Notes under the pieces: generated by a model
Told to the model about the DNA's origin: nothing
Seen by the model: the letters and a program-made list of their open reading frames with translations, nothing else
Databases searched by the model: none
Part shown: one piece after another, positions 28,377-36,862 of the stretch
How positions within the stretch are numbered: the first letter of the stretch is position 1
Layout of the letters: every line of letters begins with the position of its first letter
Made by a program: the position numbers and the translations under genes
NCBI GenBank assembly: GCA_035544215.1
Contig: DATKHY010000007.1
Coordinates: 1,054,001 to 1,118,000, forward strand
Length of the DNA stretch: 64,000 nt
Direction: 5' to 3'
Source of the DNA: Candidatus Binatia bacterium
GTDB lineage: Bacteria > Vulcanimicrobiota > Vulcanimicrobiia > Vulcanimicrobiales > Vulcanimicrobiaceae

Positions 28377-29164
28377 GTGCGATACGATTCGATGAAGTGA
28401 CGGTGCGCTACCCCGGCGCGGCGCGCCACGCCGTCGAGAACGTCTCCTTCGAGTGCGGCAACGGCGAGCTCGTCGTGCTGCTCGGGCCGTCGGGCTGCGG
28501 CAAGTCCACGCTGCTGCGCACGGTGAACCGGCTCGTGCCGCTCGAATCCGGACGCGTCACGATCGACGGCGCCGACGTGAACGAGCTCGACCCCGTCGAG
28601 CTGCGGCGCGACATCGGCTACGTCATCCAAGCCGTCGGCCTGTTCGCGCACATGACCGTCGCGCAGAACGTCGCCATCGTTCCGTCGCTGCGCGGTTGGC
28701 CCCGCGACGAGATTGCGCGGCGCATCGACGAGCTGCTGCGCATGGTCGGGCTCGATCCCGCCGCGTACCGCGATCGCCGTCCGAGCCGCTTATCCGGCGG
28801 CGAGGCACAGCGCGTCGGAGTCGCTCGGGCGCTCGCCGCGCGGCCGCGCGCGTTGCTGATGGACGAGCCTTTCGGCGCGGTGGACGCGCTGGTCCGGACC
28901 GCGCTGCAACGCGAGCTGGTGCGCATCGTCGCGGAGCTGCAAACTACGACGCTCTTCGTCACGCACGACGTGGACGAGGCCTTCCGGCTGGCAGACCGCA
29001 TCGTCGTGATGAGCGCGGGACACGTCGAGCAGGTCGCGCGTCCGCACGAACTGTTCGAGCGTCCCGCGACGGCGTACGTGCGTGATCTCGTTCACGCCGG
29101 CGACGACGTCTACCGGCGCTACTTTATGCGCGGACGCGAGCTGCTGCGAGGCCTGACGCAGTGA
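28373..29164 (+). CDS. Osmoprotectant-type ABC transporter ATP-binding protein
   Basis: A 263-residue cytoplasmic ATPase. Walker A is GPSGCGKST, the signature is LSGGEAQRVGVARAL, Walker B is ALLMDEPFGAVD, and the switch histidine lies in FVTHDVDEAFRLADRI. Its closest style is the OpuCA/ProV group, but it is short and lacks the tandem CBS domains that sense ionic strength in OpuCA, so osmotic gating of that kind is not expected. It begins in an ATGA overlap with the binding-protein gene and ends in a GTGA overlap with permease 2. Confidence 0.92.
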   Translation: MSAIRFDEVTVRYPGAARHAVENVSFECGNGELVVLLGPSGCGKSTLLRTVNRLVPLESGRVTIDGADVNELDPVELRRDIGYVIQAVGLFAHMTVAQNVAIVPSLRGWPRDEIARRIDELLRMVGLDPAAYRDRRPSRLSGGEAQRVGVARALAARPRALLMDEPFGAVDALVRTALQRELVRIVAELQTTTLFVTHDVDEAFRLADRIVVMSAGHVEQVARPHELFERPATAYVRDLVHAGDDVYRRYFMRGRELLRGLTQ

Positions 29165-29775
29165 GCTATCTCGCGAGCCATCCGCTGCGCGTCGCCACGC
29201 TGCTGGCCGGCCACGTCGAGCTGGTCCTGGTGGGGCTCGCGGTCGCGTTCGTCATCGCGCTGCCGCTCGGACTCTTCGCGGCGCGCAACGCGCGCGTCGC
29301 CCCGTGGCTGCTTGGCACGCTCGGGGCGATCTACACGATTCCAAGCCTCGCGCTGCTCGCGGTGCTCGTGCGCGCGTTCGGCCTCGGCTTCACTCCGATC
29401 TTCGTCGCGCTCGTCGTGTACGCGCAGTTCATGCTGGCGCGCAACGTCGTGGCGGGCATCGCCGCGGTCGATCCGGCGCAGGTCGACGCCGCGCGCGGGC
29501 TCGGCATGTCGCCGCTGCAGGTGCTGCTCAAGGTGGAGTTCCCGCAGGCGCTGCCGGTCGTCATCGGCGGCGTGCGGATCGCCGCAATCGCGATGATCGC
29601 GATCGCGACGCTAGGTGGCTACGTCGGCGGCGTCGGCCTCGGCGTGCTGATCTTCAACGGTCTTACGCTGCACCAGCCGCAGATGATCGTGGCGGGAAGT
29701 GTGACCGCGTCGGCGCTGGCCATCGCGGTGGACGCGCTGCTGCGTCTGGTCGAGCGCGGCTTCGCTACTGTTTGA
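29161..29775 (+). CDS. Osmoprotectant-type ABC transporter permease 2
   Basis: A 204-residue permease with about five helices. DAARGLGMSPLQVLLKVEFP is the EAA-like ATPase-contacting loop, and ATLGGYVGGVGLGVLIFNGL matches the end of OpuCD/YehY-type permeases. The GTG at 29161 is set by overlap with the ATPase gene. Its end overlaps the convergent egtD gene by 11 nt. With permease 1 it would make the membrane channel. Confidence 0.88.
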   Translation: MSYLASHPLRVATLLAGHVELVLVGLAVAFVIALPLGLFAARNARVAPWLLGTLGAIYTIPSLALLAVLVRAFGLGFTPIFVALVVYAQFMLARNVVAGIAAVDPAQVDAARGLGMSPLQVLLKVEFPQALPVVIGGVRIAAIAMIAIATLGGYVGGVGLGVLIFNGLTLHQPQMIVAGSVTASALAIAVDALLRLVERGFATV

Positions 29776-30763
29776 CGAGCAGCTGAACGCTGAAGCGCTT
29801 GGCCCCGTCGTGCCAGACGGCGTGCTTCCGAAATCCCGCGGCGCGACCGAGCGCCGCGATTTCGTCGTCGGTGAACTTGTACGACGACTCCGTGTGAATG
29901 CGCTCGCCCGCGTTGAAGGGCACGCGCAGACCGAGCGATCGAATCGGCACGCTCATGCGCTCGCGCGCCTCTAGGAATGAGTCGACCGATCCGCGCGCCG
30001 CGTCGTAATGCACGACGTGCGCGAACTTGCCGAGGTCGAATCCGGCGTCGAGCTCGCGGTTGATGCGCGCGAGCAAATTGCGGTTGAACGCCGCGGTGAC
30101 GCCCGTCGGGTCGTTGTACGCGAGCTCGAGCGCCGCGGCGTCCTTCTTGAGGTCGGCGCCGAGAAGCAGCCCGTCGCCGGGGCGCAGCGCCCCGCCGAGC
30201 AGCGCGAGCAACTGCTTCGCCTCGCCGGGCTCGTAGTTGCCGATATTCGAGCCCATGAACATGGCGAGCATCTTGCGCTCCGAGACGAGCAAATGTGCGG
30301 CGAGAACGTCGAAGTAGTCGCCGGCATAGGCGCGCACCGATAGCGCCGGATAGCTCTCGACGAGCGCCATCGACGATGCGCGGACCGCCTCCGTCGAAAT
30401 GTCGATCGGGCTGTAGCGCAGCTGCGGCTGAACGCGCAGCGCCTCGCCGATCAATAGGCGCGTCTTGATCGCGCTCCCGCTGCCGAGCTCGACGAAGTCG
30501 AGCGGCGCCTCGAGCACGCGGACGATCTGCCATCCCCACTGCGAGAGAATTTCGGTTTCGGCCTTGGTGAGATAGTATTCCGGGAGGCGCGTGATCGCGT
30601 CGAACAGCGCCGAGCCGACGTCGTCGTAGAAGTACTTCGACGACAGGCACTTCGGCTCGGAGCGCAGACCCTGGGCGACGTCCTGCGCAAACGACGGAAC
30701 GCCGCGCGAGCGCGGAACGGTGATGAGTTCGAATCGGTCCGAGACCGCGGTATGGATCGTCAC
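29765..30763 (-). CDS. egtD: L-histidine N-alpha-methyltransferase (EgtD family)
   Basis: A 332-residue SAM-dependent enzyme that trimethylates histidine to hercynine in ergothioneine synthesis. Hallmarks are SSKYFYDDVGSALFDAITRL and PEYYLTKAETEIL at the N-terminus, the VELGSGSAIKTRLLI SAM-binding loop, and FMGSNIGNYEPGEAKQLLA. I take the GTG at 30763, since an AGGG ribosome-like site lies about 9 nt upstream and length then fits known EgtD of about 320 residues; an ATG at 30811 would add 16 residues. EgtB, which adds sulfur, is not adjacent, so the pathway's other gene must be elsewhere or the product is hercynine. Confidence 0.9.
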   Translation of the reverse strand: MTIHTAVSDRFELITVPRSRGVPSFAQDVAQGLRSEPKCLSSKYFYDDVGSALFDAITRLPEYYLTKAETEILSQWGWQIVRVLEAPLDFVELGSGSAIKTRLLIGEALRVQPQLRYSPIDISTEAVRASSMALVESYPALSVRAYAGDYFDVLAAHLLVSERKMLAMFMGSNIGNYEPGEAKQLLALLGGALRPGDGLLLGADLKKDAAALELAYNDPTGVTAAFNRNLLARINRELDAGFDLGKFAHVVHYDAARGSVDSFLEARERMSVPIRSLGLRVPFNAGERIHTESSYKFTDDEIAALGRAAGFRKHAVWHDGAKRFSVQLLVKQ

Positions 30764-30826
30764 TTGCCCGCCCTCATGCCCACGTGAGTATACACATAAA
30801 CCCAAGGGCACGCAAAGGTTGCGATT

Positions 30827-32245
30827 TCAGGGTTCGATGAGGTGGATTCTCAAACGTGAATTCCAGAAGCCGTACAGCGCGTAGACGACGAGCCCGACCA
30901 GGAACCAAATCCCATAGCGAATCCAGGTCGCGACCTGAAGCCCGGTCACGAGGTAGAGGCACGCGGCGGCCCCACCGATTGAGAAGAGCGGCAGCAGCGG
31001 CGCGCGAAACGGCCGCGCCGCACCCGGATTGACGACGCGCAGCACCAGTACGCCCGCGCAGACGATCGCGAACGCCGCGAGCGTACCGATGTTCACGAGG
31101 GTCAGCAGCTCCGTCAGCGGCAGGACCGCCGCGAAGATCGCCACGATGAAACCAGTTATCATCGTCATGCGGGCGGGCGTGCGAAAGACGTGGTGGATGC
31201 GCGCGACGCCCGGGGGCAGCATGCGGTCGCGCGCCATGACGTAGAAGATGCGTACCTGGCCAAGGAGCGACGTCAGCATCACCGTCGCGTTGCCGGCGAG
31301 CCCGCCGAACGCCACGATCCAGTACAGCGCGTGGCTCTTCGTCACGGAACCGAGCGCGTCGAGCATCGCGGCGCCGTCGGAGAGCCGGTCGAAGCGCAGC
31401 ACACCTACGGTGCAGAGCGTCAGCGCGACGTATAGAATTCCCCCGAGCGTCAGCGCGAGGATGATGCCGATCGGGACGTTGCGCTCGGGATTCTTCGCCT
31501 CTTCCGAGGCGACGGTCACTGTGTCGAAGCCGATGTACGCGAAGAATACGAGCGCGGTGCTGGCGAGCACGCCGTGATAGCCGAAAGGTGTAAACGGGCG
31601 CAGGTTCGACGGGTGCACGGCATGCGCGACCGTGGCGATAAAGACCAGCATCGCAACGATCTGCAGCACGACGAGCGCGCCATTGACGCTCGCCGATTCG
31701 CGGATGCCGGCGGCGACGAGCAGCGTGACGGCGAGGGTGACGACGCACGCGAAGACATCGACCTGCGGATGCGCTGCGTGCACGTTCGCCGTCTGCGCCC
31801 ACGCCGGAAAGGCGATGCCGACGTTGCCGAGCATGTGCTGGAAGTAGTCCGAGAGCGACGACGCGGTCGGGGCGAGTGATAGCCCGTATTCCAGGATGAG
31901 GTCCCAACCGATGATCCAGGCGACGAGCTCGCCCAGCGTCGCGTACGCGTACGTGTAAGCGCTCCCAGCGACCGGCACCATCGACGCGAACTCCGCGTAG
32001 CACAGCGCGACGCACAGGCTCACGACGCCCGAGAGCACGTAGGCGGCGATCACCGCGGGGCCCGCGGCGTGCGCGCCGGCGCCGATCGTCGGGAAGATGC
32101 CGCCCAGCATCGTGCCGAGACCGATCGCGGTGAGCGCGGGCCAGCCGAGGACACGCCGCAGCGTCGGCCCTGACGACGCGGGCGCCGTCCACGTGAGCGG
32201 CTGGCGCGCGAAGAGCTGTCTTAGGGGACCCTTGAGCCGCGGCAA
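30827..32245 (-). CDS. APC-family amino acid permease
   Basis: A 472-residue inner-membrane permease with 12 predicted helices. The first helix contains LTAIGLGTMLGGIFPTIGAG, the unwound substrate-binding glycine motif of APC transporters, and helix 6 has FFAYIGFDTVTVASEEAKNP. It belongs to the cationic amino acid transporter-like group (YfnA/CAT type). The start is uncertain: a TTG at 32245 gives MPRLKGPLRQLFARQPL, which fits the short basic N-terminus typical of the family and lies 4 nt after the upstream lipoprotein stop. Substrate is not determined. Confidence 0.8.
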   Translation of the reverse strand: MPRLKGPLRQLFARQPLTWTAPASSGPTLRRVLGWPALTAIGLGTMLGGIFPTIGAGAHAAGPAVIAAYVLSGVVSLCVALCYAEFASMVPVAGSAYTYAYATLGELVAWIIGWDLILEYGLSLAPTASSLSDYFQHMLGNVGIAFPAWAQTANVHAAHPQVDVFACVVTLAVTLLVAAGIRESASVNGALVVLQIVAMLVFIATVAHAVHPSNLRPFTPFGYHGVLASTALVFFAYIGFDTVTVASEEAKNPERNVPIGIILALTLGGILYVALTLCTVGVLRFDRLSDGAAMLDALGSVTKSHALYWIVAFGGLAGNATVMLTSLLGQVRIFYVMARDRMLPPGVARIHHVFRTPARMTMITGFIVAIFAAVLPLTELLTLVNIGTLAAFAIVCAGVLVLRVVNPGAARPFRAPLLPLFSIGGAAACLYLVTGLQVATWIRYGIWFLVGLVVYALYGFWNSRLRIHLIEP

Positions 32246-32249
32246 ACGA

Positions 32250-32729
32250 TCAGGGTTTCGGGCAGAGTTCTCGCAATGCGGCTTGCGCCGCGAAATTCGG
32301 CGTCGCCCCGATCGGACGCGTGTACAGCGCAAAGTAGCTCGCGCCATGGATGGTCGTGAACACCATCTCCACGTCCTCGTCGCCGCGCTTGGGCGACGTA
32401 CCCCGGCCGCGAACGTAGGCCGCCGGCTGGTTGCCGCAGATCTGGATCGGGTGGCGCTGCTCAATCTGCATGTCCTTGAGCGTGTCCTTCATCTGATCGT
32501 TGGAGAAGACGTCGTTGGCCGTCAGCTGCGTGGGCGACTTGAAGAGGATCAGCGCTTCGCGATCGTCCGGCGTGTGCCAGAACTGCATGAACCCCATGAT
32601 GCCCGGCGACGATTGCCAGCCCGAGGGCGGCTGGAACCGCAATCCCTGGGCTGGACTCGCGTTGAACGCGCAGGCCGCGAGCGCTAGCGAGCATCCCACG
32701 GCCACCGCAGCGATTCTCAAAAGCCTCAT
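32250..32729 (-). CDS. Lipoprotein of unknown function
   Basis: A 159-residue lipoprotein: MRLLRIAAVAVGCSLALAAC with a good lipobox. The mature part, with FQPPSGWQSSPGIMGFMQFW and an overall alpha/beta character, resembles small exported proteins that carry a PsbP/Mog1-like fold (GW-motif start), but I cannot assign it. It precedes the amino acid permease on the same strand by 4 nt and so is likely co-transcribed. A repeat fragment lies just upstream at 32750-32770. Confidence 0.65.
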   Translation of the reverse strand: MRLLRIAAVAVGCSLALAACAFNASPAQGLRFQPPSGWQSSPGIMGFMQFWHTPDDREALILFKSPTQLTANDVFSNDQMKDTLKDMQIEQRHPIQICGNQPAAYVRGRGTSPKRGDEDVEMVFTTIHGASYFALYTRPIGATPNFAAQAALRELCPKP

Positions 32730-32749
32730 CGTGCGGTTTTCCTCTCGGT

Positions 32750-32770
32750 GTCATGCTGAGCCTGTCGAAG
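32750..32770. repeat. Dispersed repeat fragment
   Basis: A 21-bp stretch with one mismatch to the first 21 bases of the repeat at 35155-35177 (G instead of C at its sixth base), including TGAGCCTGTCGAAG. It lies between the divergent-side lipoprotein start and the transglycosylase end. It appears to be a solo end of the palindromic element described at 35154-35401. Confidence 0.75.
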
Positions 32771-32783
32771 CAAGATCGTGCAA

Positions 32784-33467
32784 TTAGCGCTCATACGACA
32801 CGATGCGCGCCCAGCGGTCGTAGATCAGCGCGATGTACTCGCGCGTCTCGGCGTAGGGCGGCACGCCGTGAAACGCCGCGACGGCCAGCGGTCCGGCGTT
32901 GTACGCGGCGAGCGCGGCGACGTACGGATCCGCATATCGCCCCCGATAGTCGGTGACGTATCCGCCGAGCAGCGCGGCGGAACCGGCGATCGCGTCGAAC
33001 GGATCGTACGGATCGACGCCCGCGGCGGCCGCGGTCTCCGGCATGAACTGCGCGATCCCGATCGCGCCCGCCGACGAGATCGCCGTGGGATCGTACGCGG
33101 ACTCTTGCAAGAGCGTGGCGGCGAGAAACTCGGGCGGCAGCGCTTGCGCGCGCGCCGCGTCGGCGGTCGTACCGGCGAAGAGCAGCGCGTACGACGCGAC
33201 GATGCGCGGATTCGTGCGCAATATGGCGCGCGCGATGGCGAGCTCGGGCTGCGCGAGCGGGCCGCCGTCGCGTACGAGAACGGCACCGGCCAGCGCGTCG
33301 ACCTTCGCGGGCGAGGGCCAGCTTAACACGATATTAAGGGCGCGATGGAGGCGAACTCGTGTTACAACGTGCGCGCGGTTATGGTATATGCTAGGAGCGG
33401 CGCAGCCGCACAACGATATGGCGATCAGGGAGATCCAAATGCTTTTCGTCGTCGCCTTCACCATCAC
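32784..33467 (-). CDS. Lytic transglycosylase (SLT domain)
   Basis: Up to 227 residues. The SLT catalytic core is clear: FLAATLLQESAYDPTAISS with the catalytic glutamate, AGAIGIAQFMPETAAAAG, and AALAAYNAGPLAVAAF near the end; it cleaves peptidoglycan glycan strands. Two starts are possible. The ATG at 33467 gives a lipoprotein-like leader (KSIWISLIAISLCGC) but overlaps the divergent hydroxylase-like gene by 29 nt; a GTG at 33329 would avoid the overlap but leave no export signal. Because export is required, I list the longer form; the start is uncertain. The segment between looks less like coding sequence in codon use. Confidence 0.8.
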   Translation of the reverse strand: MMVKATTKSIWISLIAISLCGCAAPSIYHNRAHVVTRVRLHRALNIVLSWPSPAKVDALAGAVLVRDGGPLAQPELAIARAILRTNPRIVASYALLFAGTTADAARAQALPPEFLAATLLQESAYDPTAISSAGAIGIAQFMPETAAAAGVDPYDPFDAIAGSAALLGGYVTDYRGRYADPYVAALAAYNAGPLAVAAFHGVPPYAETREYIALIYDRWARIVSYER

Positions 33468-33966
33468 GCTCGTCGTCGGCGATTTCGCTTCAACCTTCCT
33501 CTACCACGTCCCGCAGCATCTCTGGTTCACGCTGCATTTGCGCACGCACCACGATAGGCGCCGATCGTACTTCGACCACGCCGTGATCTCGAAGGACCCG
33601 GCCGTATTGCTCGACGGTTTTCTCGGGGCGCTTCCATACCTGGCCGTCGCCGCGCTCACCGCGCGCCTCTCGCTGCCCGGCGCGCTCGCAGGCCTCGCGT
33701 TCGGTCAGCTTCACGTCTGGTGGCGTCACACGACCGACCTGGGGTGGCACACCCCAGAGGGGGTACGGCGGGCCCTCCGTCCCCTGGGGGTCGTGCTTCC
33801 CGAGGACCACGACGGCCATCACCGAAACCCGGACATCGAGTTTGGCGATATTTTTCGCTTTTATGACGCCCCGGCTCGGGCGCTGTTGGCCAGACTCGGC
33901 CCGACGAGCCGACGGGCCCGCAATGCCGGCCGGCGCTGCCCGAAGGAGGCGCCGGCGAGAGCTTAA
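33439..33966 (+). CDS. Fatty acid hydroxylase/sterol desaturase-like membrane protein
   Basis: A 175-residue protein with two to three hydrophobic segments and histidine clusters of the di-iron hydroxylase type: HLRTHHDRR, HVWWRHTTDLGWH and HDGHHRNPDIEFGD. The last matches the HxxHH box of the sterol desaturase/fatty acid hydroxylase family, although the protein is shorter than usual and the first box is atypical. The ATG at 33439 has a strong AGGGAG site 7 nt upstream. It ends 12 nt before an MGDG-synthase-like glycosyltransferase, so lipid modification is a reasonable joint theme; the reaction is unknown. Confidence 0.65.
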   Translation: MLFVVAFTITLVVGDFASTFLYHVPQHLWFTLHLRTHHDRRRSYFDHAVISKDPAVLLDGFLGALPYLAVAALTARLSLPGALAGLAFGQLHVWWRHTTDLGWHTPEGVRRALRPLGVVLPEDHDGHHRNPDIEFGDIFRFYDAPARALLARLGPTSRRARNAGRRCPKEAPARA

Positions 33967-33978
33967 TCGGGAGAGCGA

Positions 33979-35145
33979 ATGACCAAACGGGCGCTGTTGT
34001 TGATTTCGGACACGGGCGGCGGACACCGCAGCGCCGCCAACGCCATCGCGGCTGCGCTGGACGAGATCTCCTCGCCGAATTCTTTCGAGCACCGCATCGA
34101 AGACGTCGCCGCCCACTGCGCCTTCCCGCTGACGCAGCTCGGGCTCGGCTACAGCATGGCGCTGCGCTATGCCCCGCCGGTCTACGGGGCGCTCTACTAC
34201 GCGACCAACGGCCGCCGGCGTTATCGCGCGCTCGTGCGGTTTTGTGAGCCGCTATATCGCGAGCGGCTGCGCGATCTCTTCATCGGGTATCGGCCCGACG
34301 TCATCGTCTCGGTGCATCCGCTGCTCAATCACGCGGCGCTGCGTGCGCGCGACGACGCGCGCATGCATCACGTGCCGATCGTCACCGTGATCACAGATCT
34401 CGGGAAGGTCCACGAGTCGTGGCTCGTCTCGGATGCGGACGCTGTCGTCGTCCCGGCGCGCGAGGTCTACCAGCGCGCGTTATCGCGCGGCCTTCCGCCG
34501 CAGCGACTGCACCTGCTGGGCCATCCCATCTCCCCGAAGTTCGACGACGTCACCGGCAGTAAGGCCGACCTTCGCGCCGCGCTCAAACTGTCACCGGACG
34601 CCTTCATCGTCATGCTGATGGCCGGCGGCGAGGGCGGCGGCAAGCTCCTGTCGACGGCGCTCGCGCTCGCGCGCGCCCGTTTGCCGGTCGAGCTCGTCGT
34701 CGTGTGCGGGCGCAACGAGCCACTCGAGCAGAAGCTGCGAGAGCTCTCGGCGTCGCTGCCGACGCCGATGCACGTGCTCGGGTTTACCAACAAGATTCCC
34801 GAGTATTTCCGCGCCGTCGACCTGCTAGTCACCAAGGCCGGACCCGGAACGCTTGCGGAAGCCGACGCCGCGCAGCTGCCGGTCGTCGTCTACGACTACG
34901 TCCCCGGACAAGAACGCGGCAACGTCAATTTCGTGCGCGACAATGGACTCGGGCTGATCGCGCTGCGCAGCGCCACGTCCGTCATCACCGCCGTCCGCAC
35001 GCTGATCCGGACGCCGGAGCGCCTCGCGACGATTCGCCACAACCAGGAGATCGTTGCCCCGCGCCACAGCTCGCGCCGCATCGCCGCGCTCATCGCGCAG
35101 CTAGCGGAAACGGGAAAACTCCAGGCCACCGCCACCGCCGTGTAA
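33979..35145 (+). CDS. MGDG-synthase-like glycosyltransferase (GT28 type)
   Basis: A 388-residue membrane-associated glycosyltransferase. N-terminal LLISDTGGGHRSAANAI is the acceptor-side signature of the monogalactosyldiacylglycerol synthase/UgtP group; the C-terminal nucleotide-sugar part has LLVTKAGPGTLAEADAAQLP and PGQERGNVNFV. It likely transfers a hexose from UDP-sugar to diacylglycerol. The ATG at 33979 has a GGGAGAG site just upstream and follows the hydroxylase-like gene closely, implying one operon. It is followed by a stretch of repeats at 35154-35470. Confidence 0.88.
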   Translation: MTKRALLLISDTGGGHRSAANAIAAALDEISSPNSFEHRIEDVAAHCAFPLTQLGLGYSMALRYAPPVYGALYYATNGRRRYRALVRFCEPLYRERLRDLFIGYRPDVIVSVHPLLNHAALRARDDARMHHVPIVTVITDLGKVHESWLVSDADAVVVPAREVYQRALSRGLPPQRLHLLGHPISPKFDDVTGSKADLRAALKLSPDAFIVMLMAGGEGGGKLLSTALALARARLPVELVVVCGRNEPLEQKLRELSASLPTPMHVLGFTNKIPEYFRAVDLLVTKAGPGTLAEADAAQLPVVVYDYVPGQERGNVNFVRDNGLGLIALRSATSVITAVRTLIRTPERLATIRHNQEIVAPRHSSRRIAALIAQLAETGKLQATATAV

Positions 35146-35153
35146 CTCCCCCG

Positions 35154-35401
35154 TGTCATCCTGAGCCTGTCGAAGGACGACGCAGCGACGACGTAACGCG
35201 CGGAGCAACTCGCAGCCTCGCAGCGAGGCGTGCGACTTTTCCGCAAAAGACACGATGTCGTATTCCTTTGGTGTTGCGGAAAAGCGCGCGAGCAGGAGCC
35301 CACACGGACGTGGGCGACGAGCGTCCGAGTCGCGGGGCTGCGAGTTGCTTCGCGCGTGTTCGGTTGCTGCTGAGTCATCCTTCGACAGGCTCAGGATGAC
35401 A
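35154..35401. repeat. 248-bp nested palindromic element with 24-bp terminal inverted repeats (MITE-like)
   Basis: The ends 35154-35177 and 35378-35401 are perfect 24-bp inverted copies, the left one containing CCTGAGCCTGTCGAAGGA. Inside lies a second pair, 35197-35221 and 35332-35356, matching as inverted repeats at 23 of 25 positions, and further in CTTTTCCGCAA near 35236 pairs with TTGCGGAAAAG near 35274. The whole element could fold into one long imperfect hairpin. No transposase or credible reading frame is inside. It fills most of the 334-bp gap between two convergent genes and has the features of a non-autonomous mobile repeat; no target-site duplication is obvious. Confidence 0.75.
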
Positions 35402-35413
35402 TCGGCACCCGCG

Positions 35414-35470
35414 TCCTTCGACGGAGCCTGTCCTGAGCGAGCGCAGCGAGTCGAAGGGCTCAGGATGACA
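35414..35470. repeat. Second, interrupted copy of the terminal repeat
   Basis: The stretch begins TCCTTCGAC and ends GCTCAGGATGACA, as in the right end of the element at 35378-35401, but about 34 bases are inserted between these parts, containing the partly palindromic core GAGCGAGCGCAGCGAG followed by TCGAAGG. It lies 12 bp from the first element. Together they explain the whole intergenic region. Confidence 0.7.
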
Positions 35471-35479
35471 AGAGAGGCG

Positions 35480-36862
35480 CTACTGCGCGTTGGCGCCGTT
35501 CCACACGGTGCCGCCTGGGAGTAGCTCCGGAGCGCGGGGTTTTTGCGTGAAGTCGAAATCCTTGCGCAGATCGCCGAGGATCGGCACGTTCTCGCGGACG
35601 GTCGGGCGGCGGTCGGGGCGGCCATCGGTTGTGGGATCGACGCGCTCGCCGGCGAGGAAGTCGTCCTCGATGAACTTGACGTAGGCGTCGTGGCTGAGGA
35701 CTTGATGGTCGATGAAGCCGCGGCGCGCGTACGGGCTGATCACGACGCCGGGAACGCGCAGGCCGTAGCCGTTTACGTCGACGCGCGGCGGCACGACGTG
35801 ATCGTAGAAGCCGCCCCAGTCGTCCCAGCTCAAGAAGATCGCCGTGCTGTTCCAGTCGGGGCTTCGCATGATCGCGTTGATCAGCCCCGTGACGTAGGCC
35901 TGGCCCACGCTGACCAGCGCCGGTGGATGCTCGCTGTACTCTCCCGACGGCGCGATCCACACGACGCTCGGCAGGGTGCCGTTCTTGGCCGCCGTGTAGA
36001 AGTCGCGCAGGTCGCGCACGTTGCCGAGCTCGCCGTCGCGCTTCACGGTGTCGAAGTAGGGCAGGATGTTCCATATGCCGGGCGTGTGCGCGTTCTGCGG
36101 AACGGCCGCGCAGTCGTCGAGGTTGGTGGCGCAGTCCGGCTCGGTGCCGGCCATCACGTAGTACGCCCAGCTCACCTGATGCGCGTGCAGCAGATACGTG
36201 AGATCCGTCCACGCATAATCCGGCCGGCCCGGCCCATGGCGCGCCGCGTTGCGAGGATCGAAGTCCTTCGGAAAGTCGGGAAACTCTAGCTCGTTGACGC
36301 ACGACATCGGCTCGCCGAGCCGCTCGCAGTGTGCCGACCACTCCGAGACCATGAAGAGATGCTGCGGCAAGCTCCACGACGCGTTCGGCTCGAACAACCG
36401 GTCCTGCAGCACGAAGTCGCGCGCGTATTTCCAGTAGTTGGGCAGCTCGCGCTCGTCGTGATAGCCCATCACCTCGGCCGTACCGGCGCAGTTCGGCGCG
36501 TTGGGATTGCGGCACGCGCGGCGCGCGCGCTCCGCTGCGGCGATGAATCCGTCCATCCTGCCGCCGGCGATGGCCTCGACCGCGGCGCGCGCGTTGTGCG
36601 GTCCACCGCGGTTGCGATCCTGCGGGTCGTGGTACGGCTGCACGCATGTCCCTGTCCGCGGATCCGGTACGCACGCGACGGGCACGCCGTCGCGCATCGG
36701 AATGCCGTCCGCCCCGGGAAACGTGCCGAAATAGGAATCGAACGAGCGATTCTCTTGCATGATGATGACGATGTGCCGGATCTTGCGAATCGGATCGCCC
36801 GTCGGATGCGGCGGCGCGGCGGCCGCCAGCACGATAGCGAGCAGCGCCGTCCTAAACCGCAA
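35480..36862 (-). CDS. Phospholipase C/acid phosphatase-like phosphoesterase
   Basis: A 460-residue exported phosphoesterase. A short signal ([19 protein letters not shown]) is followed by the family start [20 protein letters not shown], where E, N and the downstream residues bind metal and phosphate. Other landmarks are [19 protein letters not shown] and [18 protein letters not shown], which are diagnostic of the PF04185 phosphoesterase group that includes phospholipase C and AcpA. The substrate could be phospholipids or phosphomonoesters. The start overlaps the ROK gene by 11 nt. It ends about 10 bp from the repeat cluster. Confidence 0.88.
   Translation of the reverse strand: MRFRTALLAIVLAAAAPPHPTGDPIRKIRHIVIIMQENRSFDSYFGTFPGADGIPMRDGVPVACVPDPRTGTCVQPYHDPQDRNRGGPHNARAAVEAIAGGRMDGFIAAAERARRACRNPNAPNCAGTAEVMGYHDERELPNYWKYARDFVLQDRLFEPNASWSLPQHLFMVSEWSAHCERLGEPMSCVNELEFPDFPKDFDPRNAARHGPGRPDYAWTDLTYLLHAHQVSWAYYVMAGTEPDCATNLDDCAAVPQNAHTPGIWNILPYFDTVKRDGELGNVRDLRDFYTAAKNGTLPSVVWIAPSGEYSEHPPALVSVGQAYVTGLINAIMRSPDWNSTAIFLSWDDWGGFYDHVVPPRVDVNGYGLRVPGVVISPYARRGFIDHQVLSHDAYVKFIEDDFLAGERVDPTTDGRPDRRPTVRENVPILGDLRKDFDFTQKPRAPELLPGGTVWNGANAQ

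Noticed and set aside
33362-33390. Promoter-like TTACAA-17-TATATG before the hydroxylase-like gene
   Set aside because: Spacing is right, but the match to consensus is only moderate and the stretch may be inside the transglycosylase gene; not listed as a feature.
35255-35524. 89-residue reading frame in the repeat-rich gap
   Set aside because: It runs through the palindromic repeats and has no start signal; it is a chance frame.
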